Shown piece by piece: positions 32,680 to 40,735 of a stretch of DNA of 64,000 nucleotides (position 1 is the first letter of the stretch; each line of letters opens with the position of its first letter). The notes below the pieces were generated by a model, which saw only the letters and a program-made list of their open reading frames with translations, was not told the origin of the DNA and searched no databases. Origin of the DNA: JAEYOM01 sp036260935 (GTDB taxonomy: Bacteria > Bacillota > Clostridia > Acetivibrionales > DTU013); contig DATALQ010000042.1 of NCBI GenBank assembly GCA_036260935.1, positions 43,468 to 107,467 on the forward strand, in the 5' to 3' direction. A program made the position numbers and the translations under genes.

Positions 32680-33749
32680 CTTGCTTGTTCAAGTATTTTT
32701 ATGACGGCAGATACACCGCTGTCCCCTTTGTTTGCCATCATAGCATCCTTATACTTTTCGCCGGATGCTCTCAATTCATTTATTGCATGTTCCAGTGAAG
32801 CACTGTCAAGCTTATCTTCCTGAAGGACCATACTAAAGCCCTGTTTCTCAAATGATGCTGCGTTCAAAATCTGATCTCCCCTGCTGGCGGCCCTTGAAAG
32901 CGGTATAAGCAGGTTTGGCTTTTTCAATGCCAGTAGTTCAAAAAGTACTGTCGCGCCCGCCCTGGACACAACCATATCTGCAAGCGCATAAATGTGAGGC
33001 TGTTCCTCGTTGATATACTCAAACTGTCTGTATCCGGGCTTCCCCTCGAGCAAAGGATCCAAATTGCCCTTTCCGCAGATATGACAGACGTTGTAATTCT
33101 TCAGCAGCGTGTCAAGTATACCTCGCACCGCATTATTGATCTTTTCGGACCCCAGACTTCCGCCTATTACCATAATGACAGGCTTATCGATTCTGAATCC
33201 GCACATCTTTGCGCCCTGAACACGATCTCCCGCCAGCAGACCTTCTCTTATAGGCATCCCTGTCCTGACTCCCTTTTTGGATGATATGTGGGCTTCAGAT
33301 TCGGGAAATGTATAGCAAACATTTTTGGCAAATGGAATTGACAGTTTATTAGTAAGTCCCGGCGTCATGTCGGATTCATGAATGACTACAGGGATTCTTC
33401 TGAGCCAGGCTGCCCATACGACAGGGCACGATACGAAGCCTCCCTTACTGAAAACCACATCCGGCTTAAGCCTGCCAAGCAAAGCATACGCCTGCCCCAG
33501 CCCACCTACAACCCTGAAGGCATCGGAAAAATTCTTCAGATCAAAATACCTGCGAAGCTTGCCTGTGCTTATGGAATAGTAAGGGACTCCCTCCCTTTCT
33601 ATAAGCTGTTTCTCGATACCGTTCTGAGAACCTATATAATTGATAAAATAGCCGGCTCTTTTCAAAGCCGGCAGCAGCGCAATATTCGGCGTCACATGCC
33701 CCGAAGAGCCTCCGCCCGTCAATACTATACTTTTCGTATCCTTTGCCAA
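32667..33749 (-). CDS. murG: MurG, lipid II-forming N-acetylglucosaminyltransferase
   Basis: A 360-residue GT-B glycosyltransferase that adds GlcNAc to lipid I at the cytoplasmic face of the membrane. Motifs: LTGGGSSGHVTPNIALLPAL (first glycine-rich loop), FSKGGFVSCPVVWAAW (second), IHESDMTPGLTNK, VIGGSLGSEKIN and the donor-site SRAGATVLFELLALKKPNLLIPL. The start is a TTG at 33749 with GGGGGAG upstream. MurG normally sits next to murA and ftsQ, but here it lies 30 kb away behind a phosphate-transport operon, 31 nt after the PhoU-like gene. Confidence 0.93.
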   Translation of the reverse strand: MAKDTKSIVLTGGGSSGHVTPNIALLPALKRAGYFINYIGSQNGIEKQLIEREGVPYYSISTGKLRRYFDLKNFSDAFRVVGGLGQAYALLGRLKPDVVFSKGGFVSCPVVWAAWLRRIPVVIHESDMTPGLTNKLSIPFAKNVCYTFPESEAHISSKKGVRTGMPIREGLLAGDRVQGAKMCGFRIDKPVIMVIGGSLGSEKINNAVRGILDTLLKNYNVCHICGKGNLDPLLEGKPGYRQFEYINEEQPHIYALADMVVSRAGATVLFELLALKKPNLLIPLSRAASRGDQILNAASFEKQGFSMVLQEDKLDSASLEHAINELRASGEKYKDAMMANKGDSGVSAVIKILEQASYCR

Positions 33750-33780
33750 TCTATCTCCCCCAATGAGATTTTCTGAATAA

Positions 33781-34404
33781 TTACGAATTCTTCATAATAA
33801 CATTTTCAATAACATTGGCAACATCTTCACACGAATCACAGCACTTTTCAAGATAATGATAGGTCGTATCCCAAGCAGATAGATCCTTGTAATCAGGACA
33901 ATTCACGTACAGATCCCTCGTAGCCTTCATATAAAGGTCGTCTCCTACTTCTTCAAGACGGTTGATTTCGACGATCAGGTTATGCAGCTTCTGGGACTTG
34001 CGGAAATTGTAGAACTCGTCAAGTGCTATCTTTAATGAGTCACAGCACTTTGCTATGACTTCGGTCATCTTCAATGCATATTCGGATACGGAGTGAATAT
34101 TGTACATATACATGCGCATAACGACATCCTCGATCGTATCCGTCACAGTGTCGATATAGTCCGCCATTGCCATGATATCTTCGCGTTCGATAGGCGTGAT
34201 GAATTCCCTTGCCAGCCTTTTTATCATCCTGTGCCTTGCCTCATCCCCATCGTGCTCTATGGCATGCATTTCCTTCATTTTCTCAGGTATTTTTTCAGCA
34301 TCGTAATTATGCATGATCTCGTTCAGCAGCGCAGCTGCTTTACAGGAGTATCCGGCCAGTTCCACAAAAGTATCGAAATAGTTTTCATCTTTTTTACGTG
34401 CCAT
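33781..34404 (-). CDS. PhoU-like DUF47 protein, partner of Pit
   Basis: A 207-residue all-helical protein of the DUF47/YkaA family (FVELAGYSCKAAALLNEIMHNYDAE, EHDGDEARHRMIKRLAREFITPIEREDIM, VEINRLEEVGDDLYMKA). These proteins are encoded next to Pit phosphate transporters and modulate them. ATG 34404 follows AGGAAGG; the frame to 34422 lacks family sequence. It lies 38 nt after the transporter and 31 nt before murG. Confidence 0.87.
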   Translation of the reverse strand: MARKKDENYFDTFVELAGYSCKAAALLNEIMHNYDAEKIPEKMKEMHAIEHDGDEARHRMIKRLAREFITPIEREDIMAMADYIDTVTDTIEDVVMRMYMYNIHSVSEYALKMTEVIAKCCDSLKIALDEFYNFRKSQKLHNLIVEINRLEEVGDDLYMKATRDLYVNCPDYKDLSAWDTTYHYLEKCCDSCEDVANVIENVIMKNS

Positions 34405-34441
34405 CGTTAAGACCTTCCTCATTCATTATATTTTTTTGGCA

Positions 34442-35494
34442 TTAGAATATTCTCATAAACAAAAGCGCCATTAAAAAGCCTATCAGTCCACATCCCGGGA
34501 AAGTCAGGAACCAAGCTACCATCATGTCCTTTACCACACCCCAGTTTACCGAGGATATTCTTTTAGCCGCGCCGACTCCCATGATTGCTGTTGTCTTGGT
34601 ATGGGTCGTGCTTACCGGCAGTCCGAATGTAGATGCAAGAAACAGACAGATGACCCCGGCCATATCGGCGGAAAATCCCTGATATGTCTGCAGCTTTACC
34701 ATATCCATCCCTACGGATTTTATTATGCGCATTCCACCAATGGAAGTACCCAGAGCCATAACAGCGGAACAGAGTACTATCAGCCATATCGGTATAACGA
34801 AATTGGACACCTGTGATTGGCCTTCTGCGAGGAATATCCCCAACATGAAAACGCCCATGAATTTCTGCCCGTCCTGTGCGCCATGCATGAACGCCATGCC
34901 TGCGGCACCCGCTATCTGAGCATATTTGAAAGTTGAATAGGTCTTTCTCCTGTTCATTTTTTTGAAAATGATCTCGACCAGCTTGACAATAACCCAACCT
35001 GAAACAAAACCGACGACCAATGACAGCAGAAGACCGTATATGACCTTGCTCCACTCGCCGAAATTGATTCCTCCGATGCCTCTCTGCAAAGCTATCGCAG
35101 CACCTGATACACCGGCTATCAACGCGTGGCTTTCGCTCGTAGGTATACCGAACCACCAGGCAGCGGTAGCCCAAAGCACGATCGCAAATAAAGCTGCACA
35201 AAGCGTAATCAGTGCTTCGTGTGTATCTCCTCTGAAATCCACCATGTTGTATATGGTTTTCGCCACCATCGAGTTGAACATGGTCATAATGAAAACGCCA
35301 AGGAAGTTAAAAATTGCTGCCATGATAATAGCAGGCCTGGGACTCATGGAACGGGTCGAAATACATGTAGCGATGGCATTTGGCGCGTCGGTCCAACCGT
35401 TAACCAGCACCACTCCAAGAGTAAGCAGTACGGTAATAAGCAATGCCGGGTTTGAAACGATCTGACTAAGAAAATCACCTAGAGCAACTGTCAT
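34442..35494 (-). CDS. pit: Pit-family inorganic phosphate transporter
   Basis: A 350-residue secondary phosphate transporter with about ten membrane helices and the duplicated family signature: GWTDAPNAIATCISTRSMSP near the N-terminus and the second copy around FGLPVSTTHTKTTAIMGVGA near the C-terminus. The central loop (KMNRRKTYSTFKYAQ) is cytoplasmic. It imports phosphate with a cation. First gene of the operon pit, DUF47 protein, murG. Confidence 0.93.
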   Translation of the reverse strand: MTVALGDFLSQIVSNPALLITVLLTLGVVLVNGWTDAPNAIATCISTRSMSPRPAIIMAAIFNFLGVFIMTMFNSMVAKTIYNMVDFRGDTHEALITLCAALFAIVLWATAAWWFGIPTSESHALIAGVSGAAIALQRGIGGINFGEWSKVIYGLLLSLVVGFVSGWVIVKLVEIIFKKMNRRKTYSTFKYAQIAGAAGMAFMHGAQDGQKFMGVFMLGIFLAEGQSQVSNFVIPIWLIVLCSAVMALGTSIGGMRIIKSVGMDMVKLQTYQGFSADMAGVICLFLASTFGLPVSTTHTKTTAIMGVGAAKRISSVNWGVVKDMMVAWFLTFPGCGLIGFLMALLFMRIF

Positions 35495-35703
35495 TGTCCA
35501 TCTTCTTTCCGCATTTTTTATTTGTACTATTATTAAATCTTTCCAAACGATTTTAGCATATCATTTTTAGATAAAACACTCAATAGAAGTTAAATAAAAT
35601 AAGAACTGAAAATTTGACAATATTACATATATTATAATGCTCAGTTTTGTGCATTATTTCTATAAACAGCATGCTACATCAGAAGCTGTTGTTCCGGACG
35701 ATA

Positions 35704-35750
35704 AGCAAAACGCCGGGACACCTGGCCTGAATGCAAGTGAACCGGCGATT
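35704..35750 (-). terminator. candidate terminator after the transglutaminase gene
   Basis: On the minus strand CGCCGG pairs with CCGGCG across a 25-nt loop, followed by TTTTGC. It lies 13 nt after the transglutaminase stop. The rest of 35495-35703 is AT-rich and holds no gene. Confidence 0.5.
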
Positions 35751-35762
35751 TTGGGCGTAACA

Positions 35763-36725
35763 TTATCTGGCAATTATCTCGTCAGGTACAACCAATTCTC
35801 TATTTATTGAATATGCTTTCCGTATTTCATAGTAATTTACATCTACGTCAATTGTAAGCTCTGCGATGGTATCAAGCAGTAATAATTCATTGCTTGTCAG
35901 CTCATTATCCTTTAAGGCCAAGAGACGCCATGGTTTCCAGTCAAGGCCTTTACAGATGCGAACAAGATATGGAACTGTTTCGACCTTGTTCAGCGCTGCA
36001 AAATCTCGAAGCAGCTGGCCTCTCACAAACCAAAGACCATAAAGCGAGTCTATCCCCCATTCCGGCCTTATAGGGCAGCCTATACCAAAATTCTCCGGAT
36101 CTGCTTTTCCTTCACGGCAAAGCTTCCATGCTTGTCCGGCTGTAATAAATTCATCCGACTTAAGGTCGCGCGGATTGAACTGCTTAATTTTCTGCATTTT
36201 GTTTTCGATATCATGTCCTGAATTTAGTACCCAGGTAATAGATGTGCTTTGTTGAAGCGGGTCAAATTGCGGGTCAGCCATAATCCATTGTACACCGTTC
36301 CAATATTCGCAGATCCAGTGGTCTTCATACATACCGTTCCAGCCGAAATAAGCCGCAAATCCACACCGGCTTCGTGCAGGAATTCCTTTGGCTCTAAGCA
36401 ACGCACACATAAGTGTTGCAAACTCCCTGCAGCATGCAATAACACGATCCCGTGGGTGTCTTGGTATGGCAAGACTGCTGCTGTCCAATTCCAGCGCCTT
36501 ATCAAGCAAATCCTCCATATATGCTGTTTTTTGAGAATACTCATGAGCCTTGATATAGTTTATGCCATATTGTCCAACCCACATATCATGCACGATTAAT
36601 CCCTGTACTACTTGATAGATCGCGCCCGGATCAGTAGTCAGCCAATCTGTAAATGCCTTATGTTTATCAAGTTGTGTAATCACTCCGGGTTCACTGTAAT
36701 ATTTCAGTACATCGGTCATCTTCAT
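35763..36725 (-). CDS. transglutaminase-like domain protein
   Basis: A 320-residue soluble protein with a transglutaminase/protease-like core at residues 90-180. The catalytic triad is visible: Cys in VIACCREFATLMCALLRAKGIPARSRCGF, His in YEDHWICEYW and Asp in IMADPQFDP. The last 120 residues are unassigned. Without a signal peptide it is cytoplasmic. It follows the AraC regulator gene by 10 nt (site GGAGGAG), so both belong to one operon and the regulator may control it. The substrate is unknown. Confidence 0.8.
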   Translation of the reverse strand: MKMTDVLKYYSEPGVITQLDKHKAFTDWLTTDPGAIYQVVQGLIVHDMWVGQYGINYIKAHEYSQKTAYMEDLLDKALELDSSSLAIPRHPRDRVIACCREFATLMCALLRAKGIPARSRCGFAAYFGWNGMYEDHWICEYWNGVQWIMADPQFDPLQQSTSITWVLNSGHDIENKMQKIKQFNPRDLKSDEFITAGQAWKLCREGKADPENFGIGCPIRPEWGIDSLYGLWFVRGQLLRDFAALNKVETVPYLVRICKGLDWKPWRLLALKDNELTSNELLLLDTIAELTIDVDVNYYEIRKAYSINRELVVPDEIIAR

Positions 36726-36735
36726 GTCTCCTCCA

Positions 36736-37575
36736 TTATTTAATTGGAATCAGCAATTTGAAGCTATGAATATCGGGGTCGAGAAAAACTTCATCATAAA
36801 TTTCAATATTATCATACGAATCTATTTCGTAGCCCAAACTCATTGCATAGCCGATTGTACCGGAGTAAGCATCCGGAGTTGAAATAGATTCAGGAACATT
36901 CGCCTGTATAAAATTTTGTACTCTGATAAATCTTTTTTCCATACCTTCTGGTGCCTCAGATGCAGCATTCGCACCTATTGCGGCCATATATCTGAATCGG
37001 TCGTTATCACAGGTCTCATGTTCACATATACCGTACATTGTCATGGGAGCTGTTATTTGTTTTATTTCGTCGGCACGCATTAAGAAACTACTCCAAAGTC
37101 TGCCTATTTCACCGTCACTGTCCCATGTTCTTGCATTACATTCCATGCCGATAACATAAAACCCATCCGAATGCAATAAGCTATACTTCATTTGATTGTT
37201 ATTAACAGCTGATTCGTCATTGATTACCGCTAATCTTTTTAAAGGCGGCAGACCATTGCTATGCCGATATTTATTAGGGGACATGCCATATACTCTGGTA
37301 AATGCACGCGTAAATACGTCGTGAGATTCAAACCCATATTCATAAGCTATACAGGTTATAGCCCTGGTACTTTCCAGCAATTCTCTTGCAGCCATTGCCA
37401 TTCTTCGTCTCAAGATATAAGCACCGACAGTGTCTCCGGTCAATCTCCTAAATAGTCGGTAGAAATGCGGCACCGAAAATCCTGCTTCACGAGAGATATC
37501 ATAAAGGCTGACGTTCCGGGTAATATTTTTGTCAATATACTCCAAAGCCTTTAGCATATACTGATCTTTTGGCAT
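36736..37575 (-). CDS. AraC-family regulator with GyrI-like domain
   Basis: A 279-residue transcription factor with two helix-turn-helix motifs in residues 1-105 (YDISREAGFSVPHFYRLFRRLTGDTV and AITCIAYEYGFESHDVFTRAFTRVYGMSPNKYR) and a C-terminal effector-binding domain ending in FKLLIPIK. It has the same layout as the regulator at 20924 but the two are clearly diverged. ATG 37575 with GGGGTGAG is the start; the longer frame to 37710 reads through a terminator. Upstream of, and coupled to, the transglutaminase-like gene. Confidence 0.88.
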   Translation of the reverse strand: MPKDQYMLKALEYIDKNITRNVSLYDISREAGFSVPHFYRLFRRLTGDTVGAYILRRRMAMAARELLESTRAITCIAYEYGFESHDVFTRAFTRVYGMSPNKYRHSNGLPPLKRLAVINDESAVNNNQMKYSLLHSDGFYVIGMECNARTWDSDGEIGRLWSSFLMRADEIKQITAPMTMYGICEHETCDNDRFRYMAAIGANAASEAPEGMEKRFIRVQNFIQANVPESISTPDAYSGTIGYAMSLGYEIDSYDNIEIYDEVFLDPDIHSFKLLIPIK

Positions 37576-37680
37576 TATCTCACCCCATGACAAAATAATA
37601 GCACTTTTCCCGGGATCTTTCTCGATGTATATTATCAAGTTGATTAATCCACTATTGTGAAGATACTGCGCAGAAAATGA

Positions 37681-37718
37681 AAACAGCCACATCATTTTCC
37701 TAAATGACATGGCTGTTT
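37681..37718. terminator. strong bidirectional terminator
   Basis: AAACAGCCACATCATTT pairs with AAATGACATGGCTGTTT (one mismatch pair) around a 4-nt loop. On the minus strand it closes transcripts coming from the propeller gene and tRNA remnant before they reach the AraC gene. Confidence 0.85.
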
Positions 37719-37733
37719 ATAATAAAATTAGCC

Positions 37734-37778
37734 TGGTGGAGCTGAAGGGATTTGACACGCCGCTTCGCTGCGCTCTCC
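37734..37778 (-). repeat. tRNA-Ala 3'-end remnant 1
   Basis: On the minus strand the stretch ends TCAAATCCCTTCAGCTCCACCA, matching the T loop, acceptor end and CCA of tRNA-Ala at 40328-40350 with few changes, and then is followed by a terminator as a tRNA would be. Forty of 45 positions match the second remnant at 40094-40138. The two flank the propeller gene in direct orientation, 2,360 bp apart. Confidence 0.75.
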
Positions 37779-37850
37779 TCATAGAACATGTTATATTTCG
37801 ATATCCTATATGGGAATAGCATATCAATCCTTGAACGCGGCTTTTTGGGA

Positions 37851-39986
37851 TCATTGAGAAAATTCTTTGATCACTTTGCTATCATATACCTTGTCGTCTG
37901 CTACCATGATTTTTTCATCCACATATTCAAAATCATAATTTCTTTCTTCAATATCGTATTCCGTAAAGCTCTTCATGTCCTTTGACAGATAGATTTTCCC
38001 GGCCTTGATGGTTTCTTCATATCGAACAATATTGGGCAGAAACATCCAATACCCATTATGAAAGGAAACCGAACCCTTCAGCGCATTCCCGTTTGCGTCT
38101 TTCACATTGAAATTCTTTACGATCGACGGCTGTTTCGACCAGTTTGTCCCATCGCTGGAAACCAGCATGTATTCACCGCAGAAATCCGTTAAATGATCGT
38201 CACAGTTTAAAATATTTCCCAGACGGTCTCCATTTTTGTCATAATAAACAACTTCCCAATGAATGCCGTCGCTGGAACGAATAATCGCAGGTTTCCTGTA
38301 ATAGACGCAATTTGCATACAGATAAGAGTCATAGGTCACGATGGAGTAGATACTGAAATACCGTTCCAGCAGGGCACCAGATGCAAGATTTTGGGGATCG
38401 GATACTTGGACGGTTTCCGTTTTGAAATGAGCGCCATCCTCGGAAACGGACATTTCCAGTCCAACCTCTTTAATATGGAGCAACCTCTCCTTGAACCATA
38501 TCAATGTTGATGCATAAACAGTCACATTTCCTACGCCGCTGTTCATTTTTCCCGTAATGATCGTCCAGTCCTTTGCGTTTTTAGAAGTGGCAACTCCCAT
38601 CACATTGTGGTATTGCCCTCCTGTTATGGTATATATACTGCCATTATAGGCGATTTTACACGGGGTATACATGTTCAGTTCTGCAATATCCCATGTCTTA
38701 CCGTCTTTGGACGTATAAACACATCCCCCGTTGCCATCGTATCCTCCGACACCAACGTATTTGCTTCCATCCCAAATAACCGATGAAAAGATGTATGGAT
38801 ATTTGAATTCCTTCAGCCTGTTGATTTTAACAATCTTTTTGGTTGTGGTAGAAGGGGAGACCACATTGGAACCTGAAGCGGAAGCATTTTTACCGGAGCT
38901 TTTTACACCGTTTTTAAAGCCGTCTGCAAGTCCTGCTTTGATTGCAGAATAATCTATGACATATTTTTCTGTAATGATGTATTTGTCGTCCATGAACAAG
39001 ATATCGGTGATATCCTGCTCAACGGCATATTCGTAGAAATTCCTGAAATCCGTTGATACGTCGATTTTATTCTTTGTATAATAGCACTGGGCAAGATAAA
39101 CGCCTTTAAAATTATATACCTGCGGGGGATTATATATATATTCGTGAACGTTGGTGCTGTCCTTTAAAATCCTCGACATATCCTTTCTGGCAGTATCCTG
39201 CAGGGACCAGTCCTTCCCGTTACTTGAAACGAAAACCTTGTTCTTGTTGCAGGTTATAAGATATTTCCCGTTCCCGATAACAAATTGCATTTCAAGGCTG
39301 TACAGGTACTTATCCTTATTGAAATGTACAATTTCCCATGTAATACCGTCCAGCGACCGTAATATGGAAAGCCCGTAGTAATCCGTTTCCGTAGCATAAA
39401 TATATTTGCCGTCTGAAACAACCGTCTGTGGGTCCAGGCTGCTTTCTCCTTTTCCCTTAAGATACTGATAGCCTTTTGGCGTGAGCTTGTATGGATCTGT
39501 TACACCGACCGCCGTTTCCAGATATTTGATGCCATCTGAAGAAACATACACTTTATCGCCAAGATAAAGAAAGAACTTATTCTTATAACTGATCAGTCTT
39601 GTTGGCGGAGACCAGCTCGTTTTACCGCCGGTAACCGTCGTCCAATCGGTACCGTTTTTCGACATACCGGTAGTCGGCCTTCCATTGGAAAAGTCGCCTG
39701 CTATCGCATAAACGCTTCCGTTATAGGCAATCTGATCAGCCTCAAGTGATTTTAATTCGTGTTTCTCCCAGTTGAGACCATCTGTAGAAGTATAAACAGC
39801 ATTGCCGCCCACACCGACATATTGTTTCCCATCCCAAATGATACTTTTTAAGACTCCGTCTGTAAATGTATGGACAATTTTCAGGGCATTCGCACTATTT
39901 GACGCAGCAGAATCAATATGAAATGAGTTCGCACCTATCAACAGTGTAACTGCCAGTAGAAAAACAACTATCTTCCTTATCTTCAA
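37851..39986 (-). CDS. secreted double beta-propeller protein with Asp-box repeats
   Basis: A 711-residue exported protein. The signal peptide covers about residues 1-28 (IRKIVVFLLAVTLLIGANSF). The mature part is two similar halves of about 330 residues joined by a Ser/Thr/Asn linker (KSSGKNASASGSNVVSPSTT). Each half starts with a VIWDGxxYVGVGG-type blade and has about five Asp-box motifs (TSTDGLNWE, RSLDGITWE, VSSNGKDWS, TSKDGKTWD, RSSDGIHWE, VSSDGTNWS), as in sialidase-like propellers, but without sialidase catalytic residues that I can see. A TTG at 39986 with GAGGTG 6 nt upstream is the likely start; the GTG at 39995 overlaps that site. Single gene bracketed by tRNA-Ala remnants. Confidence 0.8.
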   Translation of the reverse strand: MKIRKIVVFLLAVTLLIGANSFHIDSAASNSANALKIVHTFTDGVLKSIIWDGKQYVGVGGNAVYTSTDGLNWEKHELKSLEADQIAYNGSVYAIAGDFSNGRPTTGMSKNGTDWTTVTGGKTSWSPPTRLISYKNKFFLYLGDKVYVSSDGIKYLETAVGVTDPYKLTPKGYQYLKGKGESSLDPQTVVSDGKYIYATETDYYGLSILRSLDGITWEIVHFNKDKYLYSLEMQFVIGNGKYLITCNKNKVFVSSNGKDWSLQDTARKDMSRILKDSTNVHEYIYNPPQVYNFKGVYLAQCYYTKNKIDVSTDFRNFYEYAVEQDITDILFMDDKYIITEKYVIDYSAIKAGLADGFKNGVKSSGKNASASGSNVVSPSTTTKKIVKINRLKEFKYPYIFSSVIWDGSKYVGVGGYDGNGGCVYTSKDGKTWDIAELNMYTPCKIAYNGSIYTITGGQYHNVMGVATSKNAKDWTIITGKMNSGVGNVTVYASTLIWFKERLLHIKEVGLEMSVSEDGAHFKTETVQVSDPQNLASGALLERYFSIYSIVTYDSYLYANCVYYRKPAIIRSSDGIHWEVVYYDKNGDRLGNILNCDDHLTDFCGEYMLVSSDGTNWSKQPSIVKNFNVKDANGNALKGSVSFHNGYWMFLPNIVRYEETIKAGKIYLSKDMKSFTEYDIEERNYDFEYVDEKIMVADDKVYDSKVIKEFSQ

Positions 39987-40093
39987 TCCATTCACCTCAA
40001 TTTTATTGAAATAACAACTTAAATTTTATCAAATAATTCCATTGTTTACAAATAAAAAACCACCTTCAAGAAACTTTAAGCGGTGCTTTTGCT

Positions 40094-40138
40094 TGGTGGA
40101 GCTGAAGGGATTTGACGTGCTGCTTCGCTGCGCTCTCC
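40094..40138 (-). repeat. tRNA-Ala 3'-end remnant 2
   Basis: Same 45-nt pattern as 37734-37778. Its minus-strand flank also contains CAAAAGCACCG, which follows the intact tRNA-Ala as well, so the duplicated piece includes the start of the tRNA terminator. Confidence 0.75.
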
Positions 40139-40290
40139 GCTCGGATATAAGCTCCCCGGTACCCTCGCACACTCACTGGAAAATGCTATGCATTTTCCTA
40201 TACGCTCGTGCCCAGGTCGCATGGGCGAGCAGTGAAGCGAAGCGAAACGACCAGCCCTCTCGGGTTCAAATCCCATCTCTGATTGTAAAA
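40139..40290. other. scrambled tRNA-like DNA
   Basis: No gene. The plus strand carries a T-arm-like piece, GGGTTCAAATCCCATC (40262-40277), and a palindromic GGAAAATGCTATGCATTTTCC around 40170-40190. This looks like rearranged tRNA debris between remnant 2 and the intact tRNA-Ala terminator. Confidence 0.45.
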
Positions 40291-40321
40291 TAAAAAAGCG
40301 CCGCCTTTTTAGACGGTGCTT
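40291..40321 (-). terminator. terminator of tRNA-Ala
   Basis: On the minus strand GCACCGTC pairs imperfectly with GGCGGCGC, followed by TTTTTT, directly after the CCA end. Confidence 0.75.
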
Positions 40322-40327
40322 TTGTTT

Positions 40328-40402
40328 TGGTGGAGCTGATGGGATTTGAACCCACGGCTTTCACAATGCGAATGTGACACTCTCCCTCTGAGTTACAGCC
40401 CC
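40328..40402 (-). tRNA. tRNA-Ala (anticodon CGC)
   Basis: A 75-nt cloverleaf on the minus strand: acceptor GGGGCTG/CAGCTCC, D arm ACTC/GAGT, anticodon stem TCACA/TGTGA with loop TTCGCAT (anticodon CGC, Ala GCG), T arm GTGGG/CCCAT, and encoded CCA. Amino acid is assigned from the anticodon only. Confidence 0.85.
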
Positions 40403-40409
40403 ACGATGT

Positions 40410-40556
40410 TCAGTTGCACGTTTTCTTCTTATAATATTCTACTATAAGATTATCTATTTCACAACTCAAAGTAATAATTTCCGGTGAATCGACAGGAAGT
40501 TCATTGAGTAAAGCGTCCAACCTCTTCTTTAGCTTTTGTAAATAATCCATTTCCAT
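40410..40556 (-). CDS. Spo0E-like aspartyl phosphatase
   Basis: A 48-residue helical-hairpin protein with the Spo0E signature SCEIDNLIVEYYKK (usual pattern S-x-E-L-D-x-L-I-x-x-Y). Spo0E-type proteins dephosphorylate Spo0A-P and delay sporulation. It starts ATG-GAA-ATG at 40556, so either ATG may be used; upstream GGGGTC is a modest ribosome site. It lies 7 nt from the tRNA-Ala 5' end and may share its transcript. Confidence 0.8.
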   Translation of the reverse strand: MEMDYLQKLKKRLDALLNELPVDSPEIITLSCEIDNLIVEYYKKKTCN

Positions 40557-40652
40557 ACTTTTGACCCCATTTTTACAATACAATCTAAAATAATATAACC
40601 TATTAAAAATAATAATTCAAGAAAAAAAATAAAAAAACAAATACATTATTAA

Positions 40653-40706
40653 TTGTTAACCTATTTTAGCTCTTTGGTTGACAATCGATTCGGATTGTTT
40701 TATTCT
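40653..40706 (+). promoter_or_regulatory. BirA operator overlapping the bioY promoter
   Basis: TTGTTAACC, 14 nt, GGTTGACAA (40653-40684) is the inverted repeat recognised by the biotin repressor BirA in Firmicutes. Its right half contains a TTGACA -35 box (40678-40683), with TATTCT as -10 after 17 nt (40701-40706). Biotin-loaded BirA bound here would block transcription of bioY. Confidence 0.85.
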
Positions 40707-40735
40707 AAATTTATCAGAAATAGAGGACGGTCGAT

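Noticed and set aside
34563..35201. Minus-strand 212-codon frame within the phosphate transporter
   Set aside because: Shadow frame of pit; arginine/histidine-rich and without family sequence.
40042..40293. Plus-strand 83-codon frame
   Set aside because: It runs through tRNA remnants and scrambled tRNA-like DNA; its peptide (LVELKGFDVLLRCALR) is typical of antisense tRNA translation.
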